A stretch of DNA of 64,000 nt from Ilex aquifolium (GCA_951799425.1 OX637394.1:43387642-43451641), one strand, 5' to 3'. Positions 11,092 to 23,711 are shown, numbered from the stretch's first letter. Notes: generated by a model not told the origin, from the sequence alone. Numbers and translations: made by a program.

Positions 11092-12605
11092 TTAGGCAGC
11101 TCAGCACCCCCAAACCGACACGTGAATAGCTGTACCCGTTATGGAACTCAAAAGGTGTCGGGAGATGGCGCCGAAGAGTAGGGGTGTCAAACGTGTCGGG
11201 TTAAACGGGTGACGGATGAAAAACATGTAAACCCGTACATGACACGTTTAATAAATGGATGAAAAATTTTAACAGGAACACGACCCGTTTAATAAACGGG
11301 TAAAACGACACAACTCGTTTAACCCGTTTAGAAATAGCAAAAAAAATTATTTTAACAAATTTTTGTACTCCATTTATTTGCTTCTAGCTGTACTTTCCTC
11401 AATTAGAAGAGTTCCAACCAACAGCCCACATGAAAGCCACACCACAAAAATTAGCTAAAATGATAAGGCCCACTACCTTTTTGATAGGCAACGTTGCTGC
11501 TGTTGTAGGTCTAGCAACGCTGTTAGGGAGGAAATGTATTCTTATCTTTTCTTTCTTTCTATTTAGCTGGTTTTGTGTGGGCAGCTGGGCTTGGGTGGCT
11601 ACGGAGGTAATGCTATTGGCTTTTGGGCATTTTGAAGGATTTGAGCCAATAGATATAAAAATGTTTTTCCTTATTTTGATTCTTGTAATTCTTTGATTCA
11701 TAGATGTAAAAATGATACTTTGTCCTAAAAAAAAAAAATTTTCTTAACTGATTCATTATTTATATATATATATATATATTTATTTATTTATTATTATTAT
11801 ATTAAATTTATTTAAACAGGTAAACGGGTTGACAGGTATCACCCGAACACTGCCCATTTATTAAACGTGTCTGGCGGGTCAACCCGTTTACTACCCAAAC
11901 CCGTTAAGGTCTCACAAAAACTCGTTTAATTTGTGTCGATTAAAATTTTGACAGGCCTATCGAGGAGTAATGGCTCGGAGGAACTGAGTAGACAGGTTGG
12001 GACCAGCATTTAAGGAGATATGACATCTCATTAATGAGTACTTGAGTGACTATGACACGGCTATTAATGAGTCTCTACATCCTCGAGACCCAAACTGACA
12101 GTCATAATTGCAAAGCTTTAATGGTCATTGTGCCAATCAGATGTCCTTGGGGAAACCCCGAGGTACTATTCCCCGAGCATTAAACACTCGGGAATAAGTG
12201 TCAAACCCCGATCATATGGACTTAAAAGACCGGGGATAGGGTCATAAGTGCTCGGCATGCCTCGAACAGTCATCCTATTGCTCGAGTGGATCAGTTACGA
12301 GGCTCTGAGTGGAGAATACTCATTATGCATGGATAAGAGTGCAAGTCATTAAATAGTGAGATGGGACTCTAAACCCCTGCACTCATTGCTAGTCCAAGTA
12401 TAAATACTCATCAGAAAGATGAACAAATGTACGAAACTAAACTAAGAAAATAAATACTCTGCTAAAGCCTTCAACGCCTACTGACTTAAGCTTCGGAGGG
12501 GATAAGCTGGGTGTTCACTCAGCCCTTTTCCTGATCTTTTGGTTGTTTCAGGTTCATCATCGAGAGGATCGCTATCTCTATTCATTGCAGGAATTTTCCC
12601 GTGCA
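11092..12605 (+). repeat. 5' LTR of the old Tat element, with an insertion
   Basis: It starts TGACGGGAC and ends near CGTGCA. It is 1514 bp because a 781-bp hAT-like element plus its 8-bp duplication lies inside; without that it is about 725 bp, matching the right LTR. The downstream block GGTTCATCATCGAGAGGATC is well kept in both LTRs. Confidence 0.88.
11179..11959. mobile_element. hAT-like non-autonomous transposon inside an LTR
   Basis: The ends are TAGGGGTGTCAAACGTG and (other strand) TAGGCCTGTCAAAATTTT, with repeated AAACGGGT motifs in both arms. It is flanked by CCGAAGAG (11171-11178) and TCGAGGAG (11960-11967), an 8-bp hAT duplication now differing at two positions; the unoccupied right LTR reads TTCGAGGAG there. 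The centre (about 11395-11700) is open in several frames on both strands but shows no domain, so it may be captured or leftover DNA. A TA repeat sits near 11761-11780. Confidence 0.85.
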
Positions 12606-13078
12606 ATTTGACGCTATTTGTGTGAAGCATACGAGCTTTTTCCGTAGTGATTGCATCATGGTGAACACACAATCCCAAGGTGATGGGGGGAAGCTTATGC
12701 GTGAGAAAAGCAGAAGCTACCTGGCTCCCAACTGTCACTGAGTCAAACTCCTTGAGCTAGTCAGATGGAGACGAGCATGCCTTACAACGAACGTTCCCTG
12801 TGAATCGAGGCCTCAAGGGGCAAGGCCTTTTGGCTCGTGAAATTGTTGAGTTGGTGGAAAAACGGATGGAAAACCGACTTAAGCAACTTGAGAAGGATAA
12901 TGCCAAGGTGCAGGATCGGCTCGATAATTTCAAACAATCAGGGAATGCTAGTTGGTGAAGCAGTAAGCGTGAAGACCGAAGTATCAGCCGAGGTGATTCT
13001 AGGGGAGCAAGGCTAGGTGCCCCCGACAGGAGCTTACATAGGCACATAGGCGAGAAGCGCAACCCCCGGAGTTGGGGA
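12606..13078 (+). other. Primer-binding site and leader of the old Tat element
   Basis: Right after the LTR the sequence TGACGCTATTTGTGTGAA (12609-12626) lines up with the tRNA primer site TGGCGCCGTCTGTGGGAA of the young element, with several changes. The rest is leader and the degraded start of gag. Open frames on the - strand here are not taken as genes. Confidence 0.6.
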
Positions 13079-16000
13079 ATGCCTACTCCTGAGGAAAGAT
13101 CAGAAGGGGATCACCACAGGGTAGGCCTGTCTCGGTGGGATCTTCGCCATAGATTGTCAGAGGGTGTCGTGGTGACTGAGTCCCACACGGAGTCCACTGC
13201 AAGGGGGCCTAGAAAAGTGAGGCCCCGAGAGGACCTCCGAGCACACTTGGATGCCAAGTGCCGAAGATCCTACCCCGAGGGGGATAAGGACGAGGATGAG
13301 CAAATCGTCTCCCGGTTCGTTCAGGCGATCTGGGAGACTAAGATGCCCAAGAAGTTCACCGTCCCCCAATTCAAGGTTTATGATGGGAGAACGGATCCTG
13401 AGAGCCATCTGCGACAGTACAAGCAGCTTATGTCCCTTTACGACACTGATCAAAGACTATTGTGACGAGTTTTCCCTATGAGCTTGGGGGACATCGCAAT
13501 GAAATGGTATGAGAACTTGGCCCCTAAGAGTATCAGGTCTTGGAAGCAAATGACCGAGTTCTTTGTAGCTCGATTCATTACCAATAGTAAAAGGCCGAAA
13601 GACATCGGCGCATTGCTAACACTCAAATGGAGGAGTGGAGAGTCCCTTCTGCAATACGCAATTAGGTATTGGGAGGAGGTTAACGAGGATGATGCATGCT
13701 CGGAGGTCATGGCTGCGGCGACATTTCGACTGGGACTGTCTCGAGACACCGACTTTTATAGATCTCTTACTAAGCAGGGCCCGGGAGACATGAAAGACCT
13801 GATGGCTCGGATAAACAAGCACGTCAGGGTGGAGGAAGAGTCTACGGTGCCCCTCGAGAATGGGGCCCTAGTGCCGAGAAAGACGGAGAAGGAACCGCCT
13901 GTAAGAAGAGGAGCACCCATTTCGGCTCCGAGTCGTTTGTCATTTCAAGGACTGAACACAGTCTTCAAAGAACCCGTTTATAAGATGCTACACAAGATAA
14001 AGAGAGAGCCTTTCTTTAAGTGGCCCTCGAAGATGCAAGAAGACCCATCATCGAGGGATTCGATATCTCAGTGTTCTTATCATCAGAATGTTGGGCATTT
14101 GACTGAAGATTGTAGGGTGTACAAGTCCTTCCACAAGCAATTGGTCCGAGAGGGGCATCTCGGGGAGTTCATTGAAAAAAAGCTCGTCAGAGGCTCGGTG
14201 GGAGGAGTAGCCGACGCGTCTCAGGAAGCAGCAATCGTGATTAAAGTAATTCACGTTTGCACGGTTGAAAGACCGACGTATAATTCCCTCCAGGTCGACC
14301 TCCAAAGGGTCTCATAAGCAGTGAAAGTGGAGGAAAGTGGGTATGGGCAGCAGTCATCTAAGAGGCCGCGACCTGACGCCGAGATCATCCACTTTTTCGA
14401 TGCCGACCTGGGCGGGTTAGTACTCCTGCATGAGGACGTCTTGGTAATCACCCTTCGAGTCGACAAGTTTGATGTCAAGAGGATCTTGGTGGACTGGTGT
14501 AGCTCGTCCGAGGTGATGTATGTCAATCTCTTTTGCCAAAAGACCCCTCTCATAGGTTTCAACGGTTCCTGCACCCTACCCCTCGGGAAGATCACTCTCA
14601 TGGTTAACGCCGGGGTCGTTACCGTCCTATTGAAATTCGTGGTTATAGACTCTGATTCGCCGTATAATGCCATTATGGGCAGGATATGGTTACATGCAAT
14701 GAAGACGGTGCATTCATCCTCTCATTAGAAGATTAAGTTTCCCACTTCGAGGGGTGTCATGGAGATTCGTGGCGATCATACATCAACGAAAAGCTATTTT
14801 TACGCCGTAGTAAAGACTGGGGTCAGTGGCAGAGCTCAAGAGCGTGATCCCAAAATAATGGTGGCTAAATAACAATCATAGTTCGGTCGGCCTAGTGTGG
14901 ATGACCCCATTACGGAACCAGTCGATCGTTCCACGGAGGCCCTAGTCAAAGTTCTTCTAAATCCCGAGGACGAGGAGAGATTATTTTTAATAGGGGCGTC
15001 ACTAGGTGTCACCGAGAAGTCTGACATCATAGGCTTTTTATGCCAAAATGCCGATGTCTTTGCGTGGACCCAAGCCGAGATGACGGGAATAAGTGTCGAG
15101 GTAATGACTCGTCGGCTTCACACGGACCCGTCCTTTAAACTCGTAAGACAGAAAGCTCGAAGAATGTCGCCTTATCACGCAAAGACAGTAGATGAAGAGG
15201 TGGACAAGTTGTTGGGGACGGGCTTCATTAGAGAAGTGCAGTTCCCCTAATGGTTATCCAACACGGTGTGCGCGAAAAAAAATAAGCAGAAAATGGCGAG
15301 TCTGCGTGGATTTCACGGACTTGAATAAAGCATGTCCCAATGACGAATGTCCAATACCTAAGGTTGATCAGCTCGTAGATGCGACCATGGGTCACGAACG
15401 TATCTCCTTCATGGATGCTCGGGCAGGATACCATCAAATTCCCTTACACGAATCAGATCAGGAAAAGACAATGTTCATCACACCCTAGGGGATCTAGTGC
15501 TACATGGTGATGCCGTTCGGTCTGAAGAATGCTGGTGGCACTTATCAGCGCCTGATGAACAAGATTTTTAAATAGCAGCTCGGCGTGACCATGGAGGTTT
15601 GTATTGATGATATGCTAGTGAAGAGCAAAAAGGGATCCGATCATCATTAGGATCTCGGGACAGCGTTCGCCGTGCTCCAGAGATATGGACTAAAGCTGGG
15701 AAGATCAAACTCAAGGTTGGATATCTTCCAATCACAAGTTATATAGGAGATCCTTCTCGGGGCCACATTTGTTATGCGTCCCCAAGGATAAAATATAACC
15801 TTTGCTCTATGAGGCGCATGAGGGTGTATGTGAGAGTCATACAAGAGGAAGATCTCTCACACACCGAGCGATGTCTCAGGGGAATTGGTAGCCTTACATG
15901 CAGTCGGATGTCAAGAGCTACATTCAAAAATGTGATAAGTGTCAGAAATTCGCTCCCATCATCTGACAACCAGCGGGAGATTTGAACTTATTAACAAGTC

Positions 16001-16850
16001 CCTGACCATTCTCTCAGTAGGGCATGGATATCGTAGGGCCTCTCCCAAGGGCCCCTTTAGACAAAAAATTTCTCCTAGTGGCTACTGATTATTTCACAAA
16101 GTGGATCGAAGCCGAGCCTCTAATCCGTATTCGGGACGTCGAAACAAAGAAGTTTGTATGACAGAATATTATTACTCGGTTCAGAATCCCTCAGGCCATC
16201 ATCTCGGACAACGACACTCAATTCAACAGTGGTCCGTTCAGGGAGTTTTATTCGAAATTCAGAATATGCAATTATTATTCCACCCCCGCATATCCACAAA
16301 GTAATGGACAGGCTGAGGTTTTGAATAAGACAGTGTTGGCCGGAATCAAGAAGAGGTTGGGAAAAGCAAAGGGTAAATGGACCGAGGAACTACTCAATGT
16401 GTTGTGGGCGTATAAGACCACGACGAAACGCCGTACGCTATGACATATGGAGTCGAAGCTATCATTCCTTTGGAAGTAGGACTCCCAAAAATACGAAGCC
16501 AAGCCTTTGAGTCAGAGAGCAATGATCAGACACTCGCTAGGGACCTTGACTTAGCCGAAGAAAGAAGAGAACTGACATCTATCAAGCTAGCGAAGTACCA
16601 ATGAGAGTTGTCAAGGTAGCACCAAAAGAAGGTCCGAACAAGGATGTTTCAAGTAGGGGACTTGGTATTACGCAAATTTGTGGACAACACTCAGGACCCA
16701 ACGATGAAAAACTCGACCCCAATTGGGAAGGCCCTTAAAATAATTGTTGTGGGGGGCACAAGGGCATATGGGCTACAAGAAATGAATGACAATGATGTAA
16801 ACCGACCTTGAAATGTATCAAATTTGAAGAAATATTATTACTAAGTTGAA
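13079..16850 (+). pseudogene. gag-pol remnants of the old Tat element
   Basis: Recognisable pieces, in order: gag (PQFKVYDGRTDPESHLRQYK near 13355, then WYENLAPKSIRSWKQMTEFF near 13510), a protease-like block (VDWCSSSEVMYVN near 14490), reverse transcriptase (RVCVDFTDLNKACPND near 15300, SFMDARAGYHQI near 15410, VMPFGLKNAGGTYQRL near 15510), and integrase (CDKCQKFAPI near 15930, ATDYFTKWIEAEPL near 16085, YPQSNGQAEVLNKT near 16295). The blocks fall in several frames and the region is shorter than the intact relative, so it cannot make a working polyprotein. Treat as a fossil with many breaks. Confidence 0.85.
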
Positions 16851-16889
16851 TCCTAGGATGTGGTTCTCAAATTTGTGCTCAGTCGTGAT

Positions 16890-17215
16890 GGGCACGACCC
16901 CGAGAGGTATAAGACTCTACCCTTGGAGCATCGCCCTCAAAATTAACACGGGCCCGAGGGGTATAAGCCTCCACCATTGGAGTATCTCCCTTAAAAAATC
17001 AACACGAGCCTTAGGCTCGGTCATTAGGGATACGACCCCGAGGGGTATAAGCCTCCACCCTTAGAGCACTGCCCTCGAAAAATTAACACGAGCCTTGGGC
17101 TCGGTCGTTTGGGGCACGACCCTGAGGGGTATAAGCCTCCACCATTGGAGCATCGCCCTCAAAAAATTAACAAGCCTTGGGCTCGGTCGTTAGGGGCACG
17201 GCCCCGAGTGGTATG
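16890..17215 (+). repeat. 82-84-bp tandem repeats in the old Tat element
   Basis: Four to five units built around CCCCGAGGGGTATAAGCCTC, a CACC(A/C)TTGGAGCATCGCCCTC part and GCCTTGGGCTCGGTCGTT follow the integrase end. Unit starts near 17033, 17117 and 17199 are 84 and 82 bp apart; the left units are more degraded. Tandem arrays between gag-pol and the 3' LTR are a known trait of Retand-type elements. Confidence 0.8.
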
Positions 17216-17485
17216 ATACCACCAAGGGAGGTCCCAAATACTGGTGCATTTTGACGACATAGTTCAATAGAGTGAAATAAAGCTATGAAGTGAAAGAAGA
17301 TCATAATGAAAAGAAAGTTTCATTGATTAAAAGAAAATGGGGCTTTGCGTCCCCCGGGGCATACAGAAGAGAATGAACAAAAAGTAAAAACCAAAAAAGT
17401 AAAGTATCCCTTTGGCCTTCTGGATAGACATGCTCCTCAGGATTTTCATCGAGATCTGCTTCTCCGACGAACAAACCATGCGACC

Positions 17486-19813
17486 TCAGTGAGCCCTCCC
17501 CAACACCAAGTATTTCATCAAGCTCTGTCTCGGTTCCCCCAGGATGAAAGAAGGGGGTACTGGGAACCGGGAGGCCGCCGCTATGGCTCGGGAGAGAAGA
17601 GGAAACCGAGGGGAGGAATGTTGTTCTTCAGAACCGTCACTGAGTGTGATTTGTACGTTCTGGCCTTCAATCCCTCCTACTCCTTCGGTCGGTCCTTCTG
17701 AAGCTGGCTCAGATTGTTGCTGCACCTTGGGAACGTCCCTGACTTCGAGCTTCCCGAGCAAACTATGCATTGAAAAAAATGGATGAGCCTACTGCAACCT
17801 CAGCGGTGTGCAGGGCCTCATCCCAGCCATGCTTAAAGGCCTTATTCTTTGCTTCATCAAAGTTCAGGACCATTTGATCTTGATACTGGTAATATAGGTC
17901 CATGCACGCCATCTAGGTTCTCTCGGACTCCCTAGCCCTGTCTCCCTCCAAGGCTTCAACTTTTGAAGTCAAGGCCTCGCAGTTAGTCTCGGCCTCCATC
18001 AGCTTCGCCTTTGCGACAAAAACCCTGAGCTCCACCTCGTCCATTCTCTTTGTGGCCTCAGCCTCAACTGTCTTTGCCTTATCAAGTTCGGCAGTAAGGG
18101 CCTCGGTCTTGCGAATCAGGTCGACAATGTGCCTGATTTGGTCGCTGACCATCCTCTCCACTCGCAGGATATGCTCATCTTTTCGGGCCAGTTTGGCCCA
18201 GGCCTCATTGGCCTTGGTCTTATACGCCAAAAAATGGTCAATAATGACCCCCATCTGCTGGCAGGCCTTAGAAGAAAGTAGAACAGAAGTCAGAAAAGGC
18301 CAAATGACCAAAAAAGAATAAGATTAAAGATCAGAAAAGGGCTCGGCATACTTACCACCAAGTTGTGTTGAATGACTCCTTGCAGGAGCCGGTTGTCCCC
18401 ATAGTCTTGATGAAAGGCCATGTCGGCCTCGAAGTGAAGACTCCCACTGACGGCCAAAGCAACGTCAGGGGAGTGGATAATGGAGTCAGACTCAAAAAAA
18501 GGAAGACCCATCCTGGTGAGAGCTTAGGGGGCCCATTCGGTAGGCACGTCCGGCGCCAGAGCATCATGGCGCCGTTTCACTCGGTGCTCAGTGGAAGACT
18601 AGGGCTCACTGCTACGGCGGTCCCTCTACCGCTTGTCGGCCTGGTCCGATGTAGTGCCTAGAGGTCATTGTCGCTACTGGTCCCATGGGGGGATCACTAG
18701 GTCTCGTGATTGTTGTTGTTGTTGTTGTCGTCGTTGCGACGGCGACGACGGTGGTTATCGGTGTGGTGGAGGAGGCGGAGGCACGACAATTGAGGCGATG
18801 CCAGAGGGCTCGTCGGCCCTCGAAAGCCTTACCCTTATTGCCGCTGAGGTAGCTTCTAGGGTATCTGTTGTGATTGGGGGGAAGTTAAACATGTTGTTTG
18901 GGGAAGGCGTGCGCTCGGTGTCTCGAATGGGGTCGGCTTCTAAATCCTCTTCTTCTTCCTCAGAAGAATTGTCCTCCCAGATTGAAGGGTCGAACGGGGG
19001 AGGGATATGACAAAATCTAGTGTAGCCGGGAGTGTAGTCAAGCAGTATGTGGGCCGCCCAAGCAAATGGATCAGCCGGGTTGTAGGACTAAACTTTTAGC
19101 AAGTCCTCAAAGTTAACCTCGGACTTCAAGGGTTGAGCAGCGTTAGCCTTGTATCCGTCTGCCACAAGAAATAAGCAAATAGTCAGAAACAAAAATGAGA
19201 GTCGAACAAGTGTAAAGCTTGTGCAATACACACCTGGACTCCTCGGCACTTTGGGGCAGTATAATCCATCATACTCGGGGCTCATCTCCTTCCTCCCAGT
19301 TGTCGCCGAGCATGATTAGATCTTGGACATACTCGTTATTCGAGTCCGGCATGTGTGTTACCAAATACATGGGGGGGGTCCCGAGCCTGAAGGTAGTATC
19401 TGCCCTCGCCGACTAATTTCAAGTCGTAGCAGAACAGGATTTCATCCTCCCCCAGGTTCTCCCCAAGCCGAGCATTTAAGACGACTACGCCCATGACTAT
19501 TCTGTAAAAACTAATACAACATTGAAGAGGGAAGAGTCTCAAGTGCATGAGTACTCTTAAAAGGAGAGGAAGTAGAGGGAACCTAACTCCCCATTCCATA
19601 ATAGCTTTGGTGAAGAAGGGCATAAGTTCTACGCTCCCTATGTCATCCCTATGGAATCTAGAATCAAAGACAAATGTATGGACAGGCTCGGGGATGTTGT
19701 ACCTATCCCTAAAATCTTGAAGGTTGCTCTATTTTACTTCGGTTTTTCTCAGCCTACCAGTATCCCTAGGTCTGATGGGTTCCCTCACTACGGTTCTTCG
19801 TATTCTGGCCATG
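17486..19813 (-). pseudogene. Antisense gene of the old Tat element
   Basis: The - strand carries the counterpart of the antisense genes at 1-2004 and 42824-45454. It seems to start at about 19813 (MARIRRTVVREP). Near 19600 it has IMEWGVRFPLLPLLLRVLMH, equivalent to the FENGLRFPLHPF block of the other copies. Farther along are an acidic Ser/Glu-rich part near 18940-18990, a low-complexity part near 18710-18780, and a coiled-coil-like segment near 17920-18310 (KTEALTAELDKAKTVEAEA). Intron-like gaps with GT–AG borders are likely (for example near 18310-18360 and 19160-19240). Function is unknown; it is probably broken. Confidence 0.6.
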
Positions 19814-20199
19814 AATGATTTTTTCTTGAAGAAATATAGAAGAAGAATGGTAAGATGAAGGAAAAATTGTAGGATGGAAGGTACTTTTAAAGGAGATCTT
19901 CAAAAGGAGTGCTCGGGGGAGTGAGAACGGTCGCTCGGGAGATCAAAGATGCTTGCTCAGGAGGTGATTGCTGATCAAGGATTCGAGGATTTAAAGTCTG
20001 TAAACAGCCAGACAACCTCCTATTTATACCCTACAGTAGGGGCGGGAATCGAAGAGGCAGGTCATCATTTGGAAATTTGAAAAAAGCGGCACCAGACGTG
20101 CAAGTAACCGCTCCTATAACCCAGGCGTGTTCAACAAGCCTTCACTCTCCTTGCACTACTTGTCCCACGTCGCAAGGAAAATGGAGGCTGGGGGGCAAT

Positions 20200-20935
20200 T
20201 GACGGGACTTTAGGCAGCTCAGCAGCCCCCAAATCGATACGTGGATAGTTGTAGCCGTTATGGAACCCAAAAGGCGCCGGGAGATGGCTTCGAGGAGTAT
20301 GGCTCGGAGGAGCCAAGTAAACTGGCTGGGACCAGCATTTAAGGAGATATGATAGCTCATTAATGAGGACTTGAGTGACTATGACAAGCCTATTAATGAG
20401 ACTCTGCATCCTCGAGACTCAAACTGACAGTCATAATTGCAAAGCTATAATGGTCATTGAGCCGACCAGATGTCCTCTGGGAAACCCCAAGGTACTATTC
20501 CTCGAGCATTAAACACTCAGGAATAGGTGTCAAGCCCCGATCATATGGACTTAAATGACCGGGGATAGGGTCATAAGTGCTCGGCATGCCCCGAGCAATC
20601 ATCCTATCGCCCGAGTGGATCAGTCACGAGGCTCTGAGTGGAGAACACTCATTCTGCATGGATAAGAGTGCAAGTCATTAAATGGTGAGATGAGACTCCA
20701 AACCCCTGCACTCATTGTTAGTCCAGGTATAAATACTCCTCAGAAAAATGAACAAAGGTACACAAACTAAACTGAGAAAAGAAATACTCTGCTGAAGCCT
20801 CCAACGTCTACTGACTTAAGCTTCAGAGGGGATAAGATGAGTGTTCACCCGGCCCTTTTCCTGACCTTTTGGTTATTTCAGGTTCATCATCGAGAGGATC
20901 GCTATCTCTATTCATTGCAGGAATTCTTTCGTGCC
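20200..20935 (+). repeat. 3' LTR of the old Tat element
   Basis: It starts TGACGGGACTTTAGG right after the polypurine tract and ends at 20935, where the target duplication GAGAC follows. Length is 736 bp. The final bases differ from the usual CA end, which I put down to decay. Confidence 0.88.
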
Positions 20936-21120
20936 GAGACTAATGATTATGGCTATTAGAATTTCATTGGATCCCAATATTAAATACAATCTATTGTCAA
21001 TCAAATAGTCACAATGCATTATACCTCCAATAACATTAGTTACTGAAAAATGTTAAATAGACTTAAAAAATTATTTTAAAAATTTGACTTCATAAATTAC
21101 TATCATTGAAAAGGTAATGG

Positions 21121-21376
21121 GAGAAAATATTCATTACAACGGTGATACCACGTGGTAAGGTGATGTGGTATCACCAACTAATAATACTAAAACAAATAAA
21201 CAGATGGACCCCACAAAAATTCATAACCAACATGTCATGTAAACAAATAACTCCCCACTCTTCTACCATGTAAGTCCAAGTGGGGTTTACCATTCCCATT
21301 TGGAGTTTTATTATTGATTAGTGATACTATGTTATCAATGGTGACATGATATCACTGTTATATTCAATATTTACTC
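21121..21376. mobile_element. MITE with long terminal inverted repeats
   Basis: The left arm GAGAAAATATTCATTACAAC and the right arm, read on the other strand as GAGTAAATATTGAATATAAC, form inverted repeats of about 36 bp that continue into GTGATACCA / GTGATATCA. The flanks AGGTAATGG and AGGTAGAAG are a possible 9-bp duplication with changes. No coding sequence. Confidence 0.65.
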
Positions 21377-21480
21377 AGGTAGAAGATCATAATAAATACT
21401 AGAACCCACGATTAAATCAATAAAAAATATCACAACTACACCATCAAATCAAATTTTTAAGTCTATAAAATATTACTCTT

Positions 21481-21551
21481 ATTGATTCTCTTAAGCAAAG
21501 AGAGTAAGAGATCAAATTGATTTCTTATTCTCTTTGCCAAAGAGAATCAAT
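21481..21551. repeat. Short near-perfect inverted repeat (hairpin)
   Basis: The left arm ATTGATTCTCTTAAGCAAAG and the right arm ending CTTTGCCAAAGAGAATCAAT pair over about 35 bases with few mismatches and almost no loop. It could be a miniature transposon relic or a small RNA precursor; nothing in the sequence decides. Confidence 0.7.
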
Positions 21552-22627
21552 CATGACTACTAAACTAGGTCCCATATCCACCCACAATGGAATGACTGTA
21601 AACCAACTCTATTATTTATTAATTGTCTATAATAATTACTCATAATTTTCTCTCTCACTATACTGAACCCGTCTTTTTATAAAATATCACAATTATCCTT
21701 TATTGATTTTCAAATGACTATTTATAACAACTTTTAATTTTCTCTTTAACCACATTCAATTCAACTACTTAGGGTGTGTTTTTTAAATTTTTTTTTTCTT
21801 GTGAATTATGATCCAAACACCCAATGAGTTAACAGCTGTCGTCGTTTTCCACTTGATTGTATTGTACTAATTGGAATCATGAGTTGAAGTGTGATAGGTA
21901 AATGAATACATTAATTGCATTAAAAAGGACTAAAGAAGACGACATTGGTGGTGGGTGAGGGGTGTCTAAATTTGACCTAAATACACATATTTGAGGGAAT
22001 AGGTAGGCTGTCAGCGGATTGGATCTGAATTGAATTTTAATTTGTCTAAATTTGATTTTGATAAAAAAAAATTAATACAAATATATGATAAATGAGTAAA
22101 TAAAAAAAATTATTTTAAAAAAAAAAGGTGAAGAAATCAGTTCACAAAAAAAAAAAAAAAAAAAAAAAGAGAAAGAGAAAGCATTGAGACATTGCGATGC
22201 CTTTTCTTTCAATGGACAAAAGAAGGAAAATGGAAAGCTATAGCTGCTTATAAAAAGACAGTGGTCCTCTCCCCACTTTATTTCACACTTGTTGCGTGGC
22301 TTTTTCACGTGGGTGTCTAGCGACAAATTTCTCTGACAATACAACTGAAAGCAAAGAAATGGATTACAAAAATTTGTTAAAATATTTTTTTTTTATTGTT
22401 CTTTAGTAGAATTCTTGATTTATTTAAATAAATTTATGACGAATTTGTTGTCAAACCGCAAATTAACACAAAACTTGAGAGCGTGGGGTGTGTAGACGTA
22501 TCGTATGATTCAAGTCGAAATTTTATACATTAAATATTTGATAAAAGTTAATAAATCCCATTAATTCAACCACCTACACCCATTGAGGATGCAAGTTCTT
22601 TTGCTCATGTTCTAACTAATCCCAAAA

Positions 22628-22795
22628 GAGTAATGTTATTTTATACCTAAAAATTTGATTTAGTTTGCTGATTTCATTGGAATCATTGGATTAACAACAA
22701 GTTCTAATGTTTGATGGGGTTCACAATCAATCTGAAAGTTATAGTGAATTAAGTCAGTAAATTAAGTCAATAAATTAGATCTCAATAACATTACT
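22628..22795. mobile_element. MITE, family M3, copy A
   Basis: The ends GAGTAATGTTATT and (other strand) AGTAATGTTATT lie between AATCCCAAAA (22618-22627) and AATTCCAAAA (22796-22805), a 9-10-bp duplication with one change. Related copies lie at 23082 and 25363. A Mutator-like origin fits the duplication length. Confidence 0.7.
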
Positions 22796-23081
22796 AATTC
22801 CAAAAATAGTTGCGATTGGACGTGAAATTGAAAACCTAATTAGTGACCCATGTTCCACCACATGTTTAGTATATGCACCCGTTTCATGTAAATGTATATT
22901 TCAAGAGTGACGCCATTATGAATTAAAAATTTGATTTAATCGACCGATCTAATAATGTGATATTTTGTTTGCGGACTTTTTCACTAAAATTCTATCACTT
23001 TGTAAATTATTATGTCAACAAATTAGATAATTTTTTAGGCTATTAATGCTATTTGAACCTACTTTGATGATCTAATTCAAT

Positions 23082-23249
23082 GAGTAATGTTATTGAAATT
23101 TAAAAATATGATCTAATTTGTTAATCTAATAATGAGATTTTATTAGAAATATTAAATCAATATCAAATTTTAATATTTAATAAAACTCACAATTAATTCA
23201 AATGTTATAATAAATTAGATTAATAAATTATGTTTAAATATCATTGTTT
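23082..23249. mobile_element. MITE, family M3, copy B
   Basis: It begins GAGTAATGTTATTGAAATTT and its other end reads AAACAATGATATTTAAAC on the opposite strand. A perfect 9-bp direct repeat TAATTCAAT flanks it (23073-23081 and 23250-23258). It sits about 460 bp upstream of the MATE start codon. Confidence 0.78.
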
Positions 23250-23711
23250 TAATTCAATACAACCATTGAATTAAAAACGAACTGAATAGTCGATTTTGTC
23301 TTGTCTGAATTTGTATCGTGTATTAGTCACATTTAGGTAATCGTATAATTATAATTATTAAAAGGTCTAAAAGGTGTATTCATTTACTATCTTAATGTAT
23401 TTGTATTAAATTCAAATCTAATAATTTTGTATACGAATCTATCCCAACTAGTAAGTTAAATTTAAATCTACTTAATGTGGCCTTTTGCGACTACTTTTTG
23501 CCTGCACGGAGCTCCATGACCATCTTCTTTGTCAGTAAGGACCATACATTATTTTTTGACCATACATAGCTTACCTCTGTTTTATAGTGGCCATTGTATT
23601 GTTGAACTCGAGGCTTCCACTAGCTCATCCTTTGATTCCACAACTACTACCACCACCATCGCCGTACCACCGCCGTCTTCGTTTTCTCAAACGAACGGTG
23701 GTGAACCCAAA

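Larger units (their letters stand above)
11092..20935 (+). mobile_element. Old Tat-clade Ty3/Gypsy (Retand-like) retrotransposon, broken
   Basis: Two LTRs beginning TGACGGGACTTTAGGCAGCTC bound the element, with the target duplication GAGAC on both sides (11087-11091 and 20936-20940). Internal order on + is a degraded primer site at 12609-12626, gag, protease, reverse transcriptase, integrase, an 82-84-bp tandem repeat block, then a gene on the opposite strand and a polypurine tract (GGAGGCTGGGGGGCAAT, to 20199). Hand comparison of the LTRs gives very roughly 7-10% difference, so an age of a few million years under usual plant rates. The coding part is broken in many places (well over five). 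A hAT-like element sits inside the left LTR. Confidence 0.9.
20941..22627. other. Intergenic stretch with MITEs, no gene
   Basis: AT-rich DNA containing a MITE (21121-21376) and a short hairpin (21481-21551), both listed separately, and long A/T runs near 22068-22170. No coding frame with a recognisable domain was found. Confidence 0.6.

Noticed and set aside
11399-11701. Overlapping open frames of 88-100 codons on both strands.
   Set aside because: They lie inside a hAT-like non-autonomous element in an LTR, with no transposase motif. Kept only as a note on possible captured DNA.
20162-20172. GTCCCACGTCG as a further snRNA upstream element.
   Set aside because: The core is changed at one base and no TATA box follows at 25 bp; it lies just before the polypurine tract of the old Tat element.
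23529-23711. Extending the MATE protein upstream to 23529.
   Set aside because: The upstream in-frame part has no ATG (the codon at 23529 is TTG), and the added residues match nothing in the family. The ATG at 23712 gives a normal-length protein.
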